A DNA stretch of 64,000 nt, from the NCBI RefSeq assembly GCF_009017495.1, contig NZ_CP044990.1:1073001-1137000 (forward strand). The letters run 5' to 3'. Each line of letters opens with the position of its first letter. Positions within the stretch are counted from its first letter, which is position 1. Under the pieces are notes generated by a model. The model was not told where the DNA came from. It did not search any database and saw only the letters and a list, made by a program, of their open reading frames with translations. The stretch is from Deinococcus sp. AJ005. Lineage in GTDB: Bacteria; Deinococcota; Deinococci; Deinococcales; Deinococcaceae. Below, piece by piece: positions 53,876-62,620 of the stretch. The position numbers and the translations under genes are program-made.

Positions 53876-54884
53876 GTTTGAGTATCTCCTCTCTCAAGGG
53901 AATTAACCCGTCCAATGTTGTTTTATAGTGATCTGAGAGGCCATTTAATCCCAATAGATATTTTTCCCTGGTAATTTTAAAATTTTTGGATTCTAGTAAA
54001 TATGGCATATACTCGAATAAATCCTCAGTTTTCGTAATATCAGGCGTTCTCTTAAACTTTCTTTGAAATGCTTCAGTAGCTAATTTATCAAAATCGTCAT
54101 GTACGAGCCAAAAGCCTTTTGTATCTTCAATAGAACTTTTTTCTAGATCTTTATATATATAGCCGCTGTTCCTTAAATAGAACGCATCTGTTTCGATTCG
54201 ATTCAGTCCAGAATAATATCTATGAGATATCGCTGAAATTCCTACAAATTTTTCGGCAGAATCAAGCCAATCTTTGATGTCAGATTCAGATTTTTTATAA
54301 TCTATAGCACAAACCCCATAGGCTTTTTCTCTCTCTAGCATTCCTTTTTCACTCTCATCTAATACAGTTATTAATCCTCCAATAATACTTGCGACAATAC
54401 CATCACAAGATCCAAAAAGACATGCGATTCCTTGACCTGTGGCTGAGGCCATGGTATAATATGTAAAATTAACTCTATAATTCTCAACTGCATCCTGATA
54501 TCTATTCCAAGCGTCTTCACATGGTATACCATTCGGCCATAACTTATTTAATCTTTCTATTTCATTATCAATTTCATTTAAACCTAATGCCTGATAAATT
54601 AAATAATTTTCTCCATCTTCACCACTTAGAATGGATTCTTTACTGTTTATTCCACACATAACATATCCTATGATTTCTTTTTGATACATAATCGGTAAAG
54701 AAAAGTTTTTGGATCCATTTGCTAATTCATTCTGAATCGAGATACCACTTGTTTTATATAAGTATCTCAATTCAGTACAGAAGGAAGATGGTATAGTAGG
54801 CGTATAAAACGACTGCACTTCTGCTTTTGCATTCGCAAAGCCTCCAGAGAGTAATAACAAAATAACTAAGATCAATCTTGACAT
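53862..54884 (-). CDS. Predicted secreted protein of unknown function, partner of 52244-53875
   Basis: 340 residues, AT-rich. The signal peptide is clear (MSRLILVILLLLSGGFANAKA). Several cysteines (FCTELRYL, IPCEDAW, ACLFGSC, GVCAIDY) and a hydrophobic GIVASIIGGLITVL segment are visible. No family recognised. First gene of a two-gene operon with the PT-TG-like protein, so possibly its immunity, carrier or delivery partner. Confidence 0.65.
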   Translation of the reverse strand: MSRLILVILLLLSGGFANAKAEVQSFYTPTIPSSFCTELRYLYKTSGISIQNELANGSKNFSLPIMYQKEIIGYVMCGINSKESILSGEDGENYLIYQALGLNEIDNEIERLNKLWPNGIPCEDAWNRYQDAVENYRVNFTYYTMASATGQGIACLFGSCDGIVASIIGGLITVLDESEKGMLEREKAYGVCAIDYKKSESDIKDWLDSAEKFVGISAISHRYYSGLNRIETDAFYLRNSGYIYKDLEKSSIEDTKGFWLVHDDFDKLATEAFQRKFKRTPDITKTEDLFEYMPYLLESKNFKITREKYLLGLNGLSDHYKTTLDGLIPLREEILKHVKQ

Positions 54885-55094
54885 TTTCCACCTCTAAATA
54901 TGTAGTTGTTTCAACTTCTACCAAATTTCTTCTATACCGGGAACACTAATCCTGAAGACACCCATCGATCATCCTCGTCGATCTAAGCATGGAATTTCGA
55001 AGCGTCCTGTCTGCCCACCGCCTGCGCTATCCAAAATAATCAGGCGTGAGTCCATTGCCGTAAATGCACCGCGCACCTAGCTGAGTTGCGGCTG

Positions 55095-55373
55095 TCAGTC
55101 TTCTAGGGTGACATGCACCGGAGCAAAACTGATGACTAGGGCCTGCACCATCTCGGCTTCGGCAGCGCCGGGAACCAGCGTCTCGTTTCAGGCTTCCAGC
55201 GTCGCCGCCTCAGCGGGTGTGGAGTGCTTGAGGGGAATGCCCTGGACACTGGCCTATGCCGGACTGAGCGGACCCGGCGCCTTCATAATTGTGGGTGCAG
55301 TCAGTCCCAGACCCATCCGAGTCAGCACCTCGTAGCGGTTCAGGTCAGCGGCGGAGAAGAGCGGTTCATCCAT
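55095..55373 (-). pseudogene. Decayed short gene of unknown function
   Basis: On the minus strand MDEPLFSAADLNRYEVLTRM through APGPLSPA reads openly, then two in-frame stops (after LSPA and after AATLEA) interrupt an otherwise continuous sequence ending APVHVTLED. The second stop probably replaces a Trp. GC-rich, unlike the AT-rich gene beside it. Family not recognised. Confidence 0.5.
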
Positions 55374-55538
55374 AAGGGCCTCGCTCGAACAGATTCCGGG
55401 CGCAGCAGCAACTCAGAGGGGGGATCCTGTGGGAGCTGGGAGCGTCACAAGTGGCCTGTGAACATAAAGCTGGAGACCCGGTCAGTATGACACAGCGCGG
55501 CCTAGACGCTTGTAAATACAGCCTGATATTCTGACGGC

Positions 55539-56540
55539 ATGGTCCCATGGCAACCCGCAGAATATTCTCGCGCCCAGCTTGAGCAACGTTGACTGGCCGC
55601 CGCCGAATGGCTCCAACACGGTACATACAGGTACCGCGAGATTGCCGAACACTTCAAATTCAGCGTGTCTGTGTTGACCGTCACCACCTGGAGCGCCCGG
55701 CTCAAGAAGATCGGGACACTTCAGGCCACAGTGGCCACCGGGCGACCATCACGTCTGACCTCTCACCAACTCGACCAGTTCAGCACCCTCCTTCGGGAGG
55801 GTGCGCCGCAGCACGGCTTTTCCAACGACACGTGGACGATTCGCCGGGTCACAGATCTGATCGGGCGGCATTTTGAGATCTGGTATCACCACGATCACGT
55901 CCAGAAGATCCTGCGTCAAATCGGTTTCACGCCACAGATGCCGGATGGACGAGCGGCTGAGCGGCTGAGCGGAATGAACTTCGGATTGCCTCCTGGCGGG
56001 AACAGATTCCGCCAGAGTTGAAAAAAAAGGTGGCTGCGAGAGCTACGCTCATCTCTCTGGATGAGGTGGGATTCTCGCTCAAGGGTGTGAGGCGGCGGAC
56101 GTAGGCAATCAGGGGCATCACGCCCCTGGTCACGCTACTAGCCAACTGGGAAAAGCTCTCTCCCGTTGACGCGATCACATAGGACGGGCACTTCTTGCAG
56201 AACACCGTATTGGGGGCTATTCGCAGTGGGGACGTGATCGCATTTTTCCGGCATCTCCTGCGCCACATCCAGGGGGAGATCGTGATCGTGCTGGACAATG
56301 CTGGAATTCACCGGGCGAAAACGGTTCAGGCGTTCGTGGATCTCCACGAACGCCTTTCTCTGGTGGAGTTGCCGCCTTATGCGCCAGACCTGCATCCGAT
56401 TGAGCTGGTGGGCGGACGTGAAGCGGAATGCATTGGGAAACTTCTGTGCCCGTTCGGTCACGATGTTGAAGCGGAAACTTGTCGGTGCCTGGCAGCGCAT
56501 CAGGTACGTTCAATTGCCTCGCCAACTCATGAATTCCAAT
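55539..56540 (+). pseudogene. IS630-family transposase, decayed
   Basis: The N-terminal HTH part (YREIAEHFKFSVSVLTVTTW, WTIRRVTDLIGRHF) and the DDE part (TLISLDEVGFSLKG, IVIVLDNAGIHRAK, LPPYAPDLHPIE) are all recognisable. They fall in different frames with several internal stops (e.g. the TGA at about 55590). It cannot make an active enzyme. Confidence 0.85.
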
Positions 56541-56649
56541 TTATGCCGCGATCAATAGTGAGGTTGTGGGCGATGAAGATAGGACGATGCGCAGCCGCAA
56601 GATAACCAATTTTATTGATATTCGTCTCGGTTATCGGAGTGTCGCTGCC

Positions 56650-57776
56650 CTGACTACCCCTCAAAACGAGGCGTAAGCTTTGCCAATGCCCGCCAGGACG
56701 CCGTCGAAGGATGAAGCAGCAGATCCTGGAGGTGATCCAGGCCCAACCGGAAGACGCTGACTTCCCCATAGCCGTGATTCTTCTTCCTGATGGGGGAAAG
56801 ACGGGCCAGAAACTCCCCGGTCACACAGGCCCAGATGAATGAGATCGACACTGCGGTGAGCAGTGTCGACACGCGCTCAGCACGGGTTAACCCCGTATCC
56901 TCCAGATTGAAGCCTCGTGTTTTGAGAGCACCATGCAGATTTTCGGTCTGCCATCTCAAACTGTAGCGGGCCAAATTCTTGGCCCCGCGCCCCTGGTACG
57001 CCAGGAACAAGGTTTCGCCTGCTGCGTTCTTGGTTCCCAAGACCCGGAGCTTGACCCCATAGACCACCAACGGGCGGTGCCAGATTCTGAATTCGCTGTG
57101 CTGGAGGTTCTTGAAGCAGGCCCAGACGGGCATGTCGCCCACCTTTGAGTCAGCGCGCAAGCGGATACACGGCGCAATGCCCTGCTGTTTCAGAAAGGTG
57201 AACCAAGCCTTGCCAACGAATTCGCGGTCTGCGAGCAGACCGCTGATTTTGCGCTCAGGACAGGCTGCTCGGAAACGCTCGATGAGGGCCTGTCGGATGG
57301 CACTGTTGCTGTTGCCCCCGTGTGGGATCAACGTCCACATCAGAGGCAAACTGAACCCGTTCCAGACGGCAGAGAGCAGCAGGATGTTCACATCCTGCGA
57401 ACCGAGTTTCCAGTTTGTCCGGTCCAGGATCAGCCAGAGGTCGTCTCCAGACGAGAACGACAGGGCAAACCGGGCGAAAAAGGCATCGGGAAACTCGAAC
57501 TGAACGAAGCGCAGCAGCCGCTGGTAACGAGTTTCCAGCGTGCCAGGAAGGTGGACATGCGTTTTCAGGGTGTACAGCACGACGGTTCGCGCCTGAAGCA
57601 TGGCGAGGATCAGGGCTGAAAGAACGGCCAGGCGGGCATCGATGGGAAAGGCAGACCGCAGCGCAATCTGCAACGTATCCTGCGGGTGTCGGTTTCGGGA
57701 TGGGGTCTTCATCGCAGAAAACACCCTACTGGAGCCGACTTTCTGTTTCAGGTCAGGAGTTTTGAGGGGTAGTCAG
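56650..57776 (-). mobile_element. IS4-family copy D, intact
   Basis: Perfect 18-base tips (CTGACTACCCCTCAAAAC at 56650-56667, inverse at 57759-57776) enclose an unbroken transposase. It is inserted at the 3' end of the DUF4209-like gene, which reads seven codons into the tip. Confidence 0.94.
56654..57724 (-). CDS. IS4-family transposase
   Basis: 356 residues, apparently intact. DDE residues lie in WLILDRTNW and LLADREFVG, with the IS4 Y-x2-R-x3-E-x6-K motif in YSLRWQTENLHGALK. The ATG at 57712 (MKTPSRN) is an alternative start. It could mobilise copy C and the two remnants in trans if their ends survive. Confidence 0.93.
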   Translation of the reverse strand: MFSAMKTPSRNRHPQDTLQIALRSAFPIDARLAVLSALILAMLQARTVVLYTLKTHVHLPGTLETRYQRLLRFVQFEFPDAFFARFALSFSSGDDLWLILDRTNWKLGSQDVNILLLSAVWNGFSLPLMWTLIPHGGNSNSAIRQALIERFRAACPERKISGLLADREFVGKAWFTFLKQQGIAPCIRLRADSKVGDMPVWACFKNLQHSEFRIWHRPLVVYGVKLRVLGTKNAAGETLFLAYQGRGAKNLARYSLRWQTENLHGALKTRGFNLEDTGLTRAERVSTLLTAVSISFIWACVTGEFLARLSPIRKKNHGYGEVSVFRLGLDHLQDLLLHPSTASWRALAKLTPRFEG

Positions 57777-59546
57777 CGTTTCCTCAACCTTAGACGCATT
57801 TGGGGGAATGGGAAGACATACGATTCTCAGGGCGGCGTGCCAGATCAGTTCACCGATCCGTTGCGCCAGACTGTCGGGCACCAAGCCATGGGCCAGATCA
57901 TTGCGGAAGTTGTAGCCGTACCGGCTCACCAGTAGTCCCTGAAGCTCGAAGACGAAATCCTCGCCAAGCCATCGTCTCAGAGGTTCTAGAAACTCATCCT
58001 CTCTGAGTAGCCGATTCAACTCAATGGAATCTTGCACGCCATCGGCGGCCAGGGATGTGGTGATGACATCAGAGTGTTCTAGGATGTGCCGCAATAGCGT
58101 CTCAAACTTCGGGGTGAGGAGCGAGGCAGCCGTAATGAAGTCGCCGCGCAGACCTGCTTCCAGACCCAGCAATATGGCGTAGCTGTGTCCAGCCGGGATG
58201 AATGGGTTGCCGTCGAGCAACGGCATCAGATGATCCCGGTGGATAATATGCTCGTCTAGCAGGGCCGTCCGAGCTTCGTATAAGAAGGGGAACGCGAAAG
58301 TCTGATGGGTAAGGGTCTGGCGCTGCCGCATCAGCTCGTCTATCCGAGCCTCGTCTGAGGTGCCTGTGGACGCCTTCATTCGTCCCATCCCATCCACGTA
58401 TTTTGTAGAGAAGAGTGACCGGAGTGAAGGTGCCGACAGTTCTTCCTCAGCGGCTTTTCTCAGTGCGCCAACGCTTTGCTCAGTGGCAACTCGGCCAAGT
58501 TTGATCACCGCGTCGGTGGGATCATCCGCTTTGACCTGCTTACGCGCCAGCTCAAGGACATTCCGAAAGTGTTCTTCCCCAAGAGGAACGCTGATGGTTC
58601 CAAATTCCTCTACTGAATCTGCCTGGAGATCAATCAACTGAAGGCGCAATGCCCTAACCCGCTCTTTCGTGCCAGGGATGCCACGGAGTTCCCGGATGGC
58701 GGTTTCTATCCAGGAGGCCGCATACAATTTCTTCCCACCTCCCTGTAGAGCGGTTTCGCCGTCGGCAACGCGCATTTCTGCGGCATCAATCCGCGCGGCA
58801 TTCCTGGCTGCCGTATTGTCTGCCCTGCTGTGCCACTTCGACGCGATGATCCAGTAGTGATGGGCGAGATGCCAGTGCTGTGCGTCCTGAGCAGCCTGCG
58901 CGTACTGGGTTGCGATGACGCTATACGTGACAGGCTCTCCTGCCCCACGCTCTAGCAGCATTTCCATCAGACGGGCTGCGGCCCATGTTGTTCCCAGGCG
59001 CGGGTCTTGAGCATGCTTCTCCAACGCCGCTGTCACGGTGGCCCGCTCCACAGCTCCTCGCCCTAGGGAAAGTGACAGGTTGGCAGCCCGAACAAGTGCA
59101 TCAATGTCCCGCACCCACTCCTCAGAGTCTTTTGCCTGATTTGCCACGTCCAAGTAGTGCTGGACAGCCCTTTGTCCCGCTGCATGATCCTTGGCGAAGA
59201 CCCAGAGCAGATCATTGGCCCGCGCTTGCAGGCTGGAATGTTCCACATGTTCAGCCACAGCGCTGAATACAGTCGAGGCTTCGGCGGTCATTTGTCCACG
59301 ATCAAACAGACGATTACGAACATTGTCAGTGGGTGAGCCGTAAGGCGTTTTCTCACTATCGGGATGAAAATGAAGGATAGCCGCGCATGCCAGGATTCGG
59401 CAGACAAGTTGTATGTCCTCGTCCTCATCGGCCTCAGCCTGCTTCAGTCGGTCTATCAGCGGGCCGAAGGCAAGGGCTGAGAAACCGTCACCGATGATGT
59501 TTGGGATGTTCAGTTGAGCCAGCACAGAAGGCCACGAGTGGGTCAT
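57753..59546 (-). CDS. DUF4209-like protein with HEPN-type Rx4H motif, 3' end altered by IS4
   Basis: 597 residues. The N-terminal two thirds look like helical repeats (TPR-like ALVRAANLSLSLGRG, AHHYWIIASKW). The C-terminal part, LTPKFETLLRHILEHSD to YGYNFRNDLAHGLV, resembles DUF4209. R548-N-D-L-A-H553 fits the Rx4-6H RNase motif of HEPN domains. The last seven residues (LTTPQNS) are coded by the tip of IS4 copy D, so the native end is lost. An IS5 sits 13 bases before the start codon. A defence or abortive-infection role is possible, inferred from HEPN biology and cargo context. Confidence 0.7.
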   Translation of the reverse strand: MTHSWPSVLAQLNIPNIIGDGFSALAFGPLIDRLKQAEADEDEDIQLVCRILACAAILHFHPDSEKTPYGSPTDNVRNRLFDRGQMTAEASTVFSAVAEHVEHSSLQARANDLLWVFAKDHAAGQRAVQHYLDVANQAKDSEEWVRDIDALVRAANLSLSLGRGAVERATVTAALEKHAQDPRLGTTWAAARLMEMLLERGAGEPVTYSVIATQYAQAAQDAQHWHLAHHYWIIASKWHSRADNTAARNAARIDAAEMRVADGETALQGGGKKLYAASWIETAIRELRGIPGTKERVRALRLQLIDLQADSVEEFGTISVPLGEEHFRNVLELARKQVKADDPTDAVIKLGRVATEQSVGALRKAAEEELSAPSLRSLFSTKYVDGMGRMKASTGTSDEARIDELMRQRQTLTHQTFAFPFLYEARTALLDEHIIHRDHLMPLLDGNPFIPAGHSYAILLGLEAGLRGDFITAASLLTPKFETLLRHILEHSDVITTSLAADGVQDSIELNRLLREDEFLEPLRRWLGEDFVFELQGLLVSRYGYNFRNDLAHGLVPDSLAQRIGELIWHAALRIVCLPIPPNASKVEETLTTPQNS

Positions 59547-59558
59547 GGTCCAACAGTA

Positions 59559-60445
59559 GACCTCTTGCGAAAGTCAGGCACATTTAGCGGTGGCGTTGCA
59601 GATGGCGGCGATGAGGTTGACTCGGAGGCTGAACCACTTTCGCCGATGGCGATACGTTTCCTTCAACACTCGAAAAATCTTGAGCCGACGAATGACATGC
59701 TCAACAGCGATTCTGAAGCGTGCCAGTCGAAGATTTTCTGCTTTCTGTGCCGGAGTGAGCTTGCGTTTCTTGCTCGCCTTGTGCGGTGTACGGCACAGCG
59801 GGTGTTGGTGTTGAACGCCCTGATAGCCAGCATCGGCAACCAATTCAGTTTCAGGGTGAATGTCGGTCTGGGAGGCTCGAAAGAGACGCAGGTCATGCGT
59901 GGAGCCTCGCCCAGCGGCAATGCAGAGAATCTCATGGGTGACTGGATGCACCAGCAACTGAAACTTCAGGGTATGGCGTTTTTTCTTGCCGCTATACCAC
60001 CTTTTCTGATTTTTTTGGGCGCTCACACGGGACTTCGCTGACATCGACCAGCACGGCTGTGAAGACCGTGCCGTGGTCAATCAGGGCTTTTTTGCCAGGA
60101 AGCGAGAATTTCCCGCTTTGTATCAGGGCATCGTGGGCACGCACCACGGTTCGCTGAACCGTGGCCTCATGGACACCCCAGTCCTGGCCGATGTGAAACA
60201 ACGTGCGGTACTCGCGCCAGAACTCCAGCGTCATCAGGAGTTGCGCTCCCAAAGAGAGTGCAGGTGGCCGTCCAGATTTGACTTTGTTGGCATGGCGTTC
60301 TTGCAACACGGTCTCCATCTCTAGAAATGTTTCGGGGTACACACCAGTGCGACGGCGAAAACTCGTGCGATTCAGCTTCAGGGCCTGGTGATATTTTAGC
60401 GTGCCAACCATCCCCTACCCTAGCGCACGACTTTCGCAAGAGGTC
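59559..60445 (-). mobile_element. IS5-family insertion sequence
   Basis: Tips GACCTCTTGCGAAAG (59559) and the inverse CTTTCGCAAGAGGTC (ending 60445) are 15-base perfect inverted repeats, flanked by TA on both sides. At 887 bases with a two-frame transposase it fits the IS427-type branch of IS5. Confidence 0.92.
59574..60411 (-). CDS. IS5-family transposase in two frames
   Basis: Frame one (60411-59992) gives the helix-turn-helix half (LKLNRTSFRRRTGVYPETF, DWGVHEATVQRTV, VFTAVLVDVSEVPCERP). Frame two (to 59574) gives the catalytic half (KRHTLKFQLLVHPVTHEI, ELVADAGYQG, ARFRIAVEHVIRRLK). They overlap at seven A on the minus strand (about 60012-60018), a typical slippage site. The needed change equals loss of one A or a +1 step. 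Programmed frameshifting is likely; a simple mutation is the alternative. Confidence 0.85.
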
Positions 60446-60574
60446 TAGTAATGGAGAGAGCGAGAAGCAAGGTATTTGCAGAGGGTGGCGTTTACACGAA
60501 GAAAGCTATCAGAACTGCCTGACTGAACTTGTCAAGGTTTGAGACGGCGAGGCCACTTCCGCCAACTCGTCTGC

Positions 60575-60829
60575 CTACCCACGCTTCGCAGGTTCGTCAT
60601 TGCTTTGCAGCAAAAAGGCCAGAGGCACACCTACCGCGCGTGCCAGCGCCGCCATGTTATCGATGCCAATGTTCCGGGTACCGCGCTCCACCTGGGCGAT
60701 GTAGGACCAATTCATGTCTGCCGCTTCTGCCAAATCTTCAAGGGTAAGTCCAATGAGGTGTCGCTCAGCTCGCAGCCGCTTACCAAAGACAAGGCGTTCT
60801 GTGCTGGGAGGTCGTTGTGTTGTAGGCAT
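60575..60829 (-). CDS. XRE-family helix-turn-helix regulator
   Basis: 84 residues. FGKRLRAERHLIGLTLEDLA and NWSYIAQVERGTRNIGIDNM form a standard Cro/C1-type HTH with recognition helix in WSYIAQVERG. It is divergent from the leader peptide and lipoprotein operon at 60907-62435, with 77 bases between, so it probably controls that operon and itself. Confidence 0.88.
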   Translation of the reverse strand: MPTTQRPPSTERLVFGKRLRAERHLIGLTLEDLAEAADMNWSYIAQVERGTRNIGIDNMAALARAVGVPLAFLLQSNDEPAKRG

Positions 60830-60906
60830 CGCACTAGCGTCACAAATCTTGTTGTTTGTAGTACAGTGAGTATCTGTACTGTGACTTTAAGGACTAGGAG
60901 GAAGAT

Positions 60907-60969
60907 ATGATCGAGAGCCGATTGAATTACATCAGGCACGGTGGCCCCCTGGAGATATATGAACGGTGA
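60907..60969 (+). CDS. Short leader peptide (20 residues)
   Basis: ATG at 60907 follows AGGAGGAAG, the strongest ribosome site in the area. It encodes MIESRLNYIRHGGPLEIYER and stops at 60969, overlapping the next start (60959) by eleven bases. Its length, position and overlap suggest translational coupling or a regulatory upstream ORF. Too short to assign by similarity. Confidence 0.5.
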   Translation: MIESRLNYIRHGGPLEIYER

Positions 60970-61315
60970 CCCTGCCTTCATTCCACCCCTCCACATTCCC
61001 TTGCAGCGTCTCAGCGTGACCTACAGCGCATGCTTCACAGATTTTCTGAAGGCTGCTCGGGACGCCGCTAAAAAGCTGCGAACAGATAGGCAGCCGCCGT
61101 GGCATGTCGATGGCTACAAGAGCGACGCCCTGTTTTTAGTGTGCAGACATCCAGACGGTGCCATGCGCTACCCCCAGATTACTGCTCATTTTGATCTTCA
61201 GATTTCTGAGGATGCCGTGACTGTGGAGGTTTTTTCTAGATCTGAAAGCTTGCTCGGCCTTTACCGCGACTACATTTGGCAGCTTAATATGTTGTTGCCC
61301 AGGAGATTGTCGTGA
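60959..61315 (+). CDS. Hypothetical small protein, first main gene of the lipoprotein operon
   Basis: 118 residues from the ATG at 60959, preceded by GGAG; a GTG/ATG further 5' is less likely. Mixed alpha/beta appearance with basic patch KAARDAAKKLRTDRQPPWH. No signal peptide. Its stop overlaps the next start by one base (TGATG). Family not recognised. Confidence 0.65.
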   Translation: MNGDPAFIPPLHIPLQRLSVTYSACFTDFLKAARDAAKKLRTDRQPPWHVDGYKSDALFLVCRHPDGAMRYPQITAHFDLQISEDAVTVEVFSRSESLLGLYRDYIWQLNMLLPRRLS

Positions 61316-61974
61316 TGCGTTTTTCCCTCCAACTGGCTCTGATTCTCCCGCTCCTACTGAGCGCCTGCAAGAGTGAGCCTGATCAGGGACAACTCGACGC
61401 GTCTGCCAAAATTTTTCTCGATAGCGGTGGGACAGCGCTTCTGAATACGGCGTCTCATAACTACGGCCTTCCCTGCTTGGACAGCTTGGAGCTGGACGGC
61501 ACCCGCCTCAGCTCAGGAATACTGTTCGGGAACCGCAGTGCGTTGGTGGATTTCATTGAGCGACATCGCCTGGCGAAGACGACGCACGAACGTTTACCCG
61601 ATGGTGCGGATCATGTCATCCTGACGCCTGTTGTGCCTTATGAGGCCAACTGGCAGGCCGGTTCTGCCGGTTCTTCAAACTTCTGTCTTGGCTTTGATTT
61701 ATTGAAGGCTGAGGCAGTGCCAGACGCCAAGACCATCACGGCAGGAGCTAGCGAGCCTTACATCATTCAAGGGAGTGAGGCTATCGCCACCCGTCTGACT
61801 TTCAAGGTCACAGGCATCCCAGGGGGCGACTTTCTGGACGATCTGAAGCGGCGGCCCAACCTGCTAACGCGCGGAGCCATGCGTCCCAGCGACTACGATA
61901 AAGAGATCACATTGGTTGCCACGTTGCCGCTCAAGCCCAGTAGTTTTATTCCTCCCATCATTCAAACCAAATAG
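61315..61974 (+). CDS. Hypothetical lipoprotein
   Basis: 219 residues. MRFSLQLALILPLLLSAC is a textbook lipoprotein signal (LLSAC). The mature part has two further cysteines (LPCLDSL, NFCLGFD) that could form a disulfide. No known domain. Coupled to the gene before it by a one-base overlap, and followed eleven bases later by another lipoprotein. Confidence 0.75.
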   Translation: MRFSLQLALILPLLLSACKSEPDQGQLDASAKIFLDSGGTALLNTASHNYGLPCLDSLELDGTRLSSGILFGNRSALVDFIERHRLAKTTHERLPDGADHVILTPVVPYEANWQAGSAGSSNFCLGFDLLKAEAVPDAKTITAGASEPYIIQGSEAIATRLTFKVTGIPGGDFLDDLKRRPNLLTRGAMRPSDYDKEITLVATLPLKPSSFIPPIIQTK

Positions 61975-61985
61975 GAGATTTTGAT

Positions 61986-62435
61986 ATGCGCCGATTCTTG
62001 CCTATGCTCCTCTTTCCCATCCTTGGGGCCTGTACCCCCCTGCCCGCTCGCAGCGCTCTCCCTGCGGCTGCGCCCGTTGCCACGCGAGTGACCGCCAACC
62101 TCAGATACACCACTGGCGTGGTCAAGGCGGGGGACGATAACCCCGTGCTGGCCGCCGTGGTCTCTCTGGCCCCTACGGCCCCGGTGCCCCAGGCCCGGCA
62201 GCCGTGGCGTGCTGAAGAAATCACCAGCAACAGTGTGGTGCTGCGCTCCAATGCAACGGCAATTGACAACGCTAGTTTCGAAAGCTACTTGGCAACACTG
62301 CCACTAGAAATGTCTTTTAACGTCATCACCTCTAGTGGAGTGACGACGCTGACCGCCACTTACAGCAGTGCATATGCAGCTAGCGCTCAGCATATCTTCG
62401 ACAAATTGGATGACAAATTTAACCGGATGAAGTGA
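61986..62435 (+). CDS. Hypothetical lipoprotein
   Basis: 149 residues. The signal MRRFLPMLLFPILGAC ends in a GAC lipobox, and AGGAGATTTTG precedes the ATG. The mature part is beta-rich (VTANLRYTTGVV, EEITSNSVVLRSNATAI). No family recognised. Last gene of the XRE-controlled operon; the two lipoproteins may form an envelope complex. Confidence 0.75.
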   Translation: MRRFLPMLLFPILGACTPLPARSALPAAAPVATRVTANLRYTTGVVKAGDDNPVLAAVVSLAPTAPVPQARQPWRAEEITSNSVVLRSNATAIDNASFESYLATLPLEMSFNVITSSGVTTLTATYSSAYAASAQHIFDKLDDKFNRMK

Positions 62436-62620
62436 AGGAAGATCAATATCGCGCTGAAGGGCCATCATCTTGACGGGCGGTGCAAGCTCTCCAACCAGCG
62501 ATGTGGCGGCAGTATTTCTAGGTGAGCAGCTAAGGCATGAACACTCTCCAGAGTTGTCACTGTGAGGTTCCCCCCTCCGTCGGTCCAGTCCCGTTGCACT
62601 TGAATCGTACCTCTGAGGCG

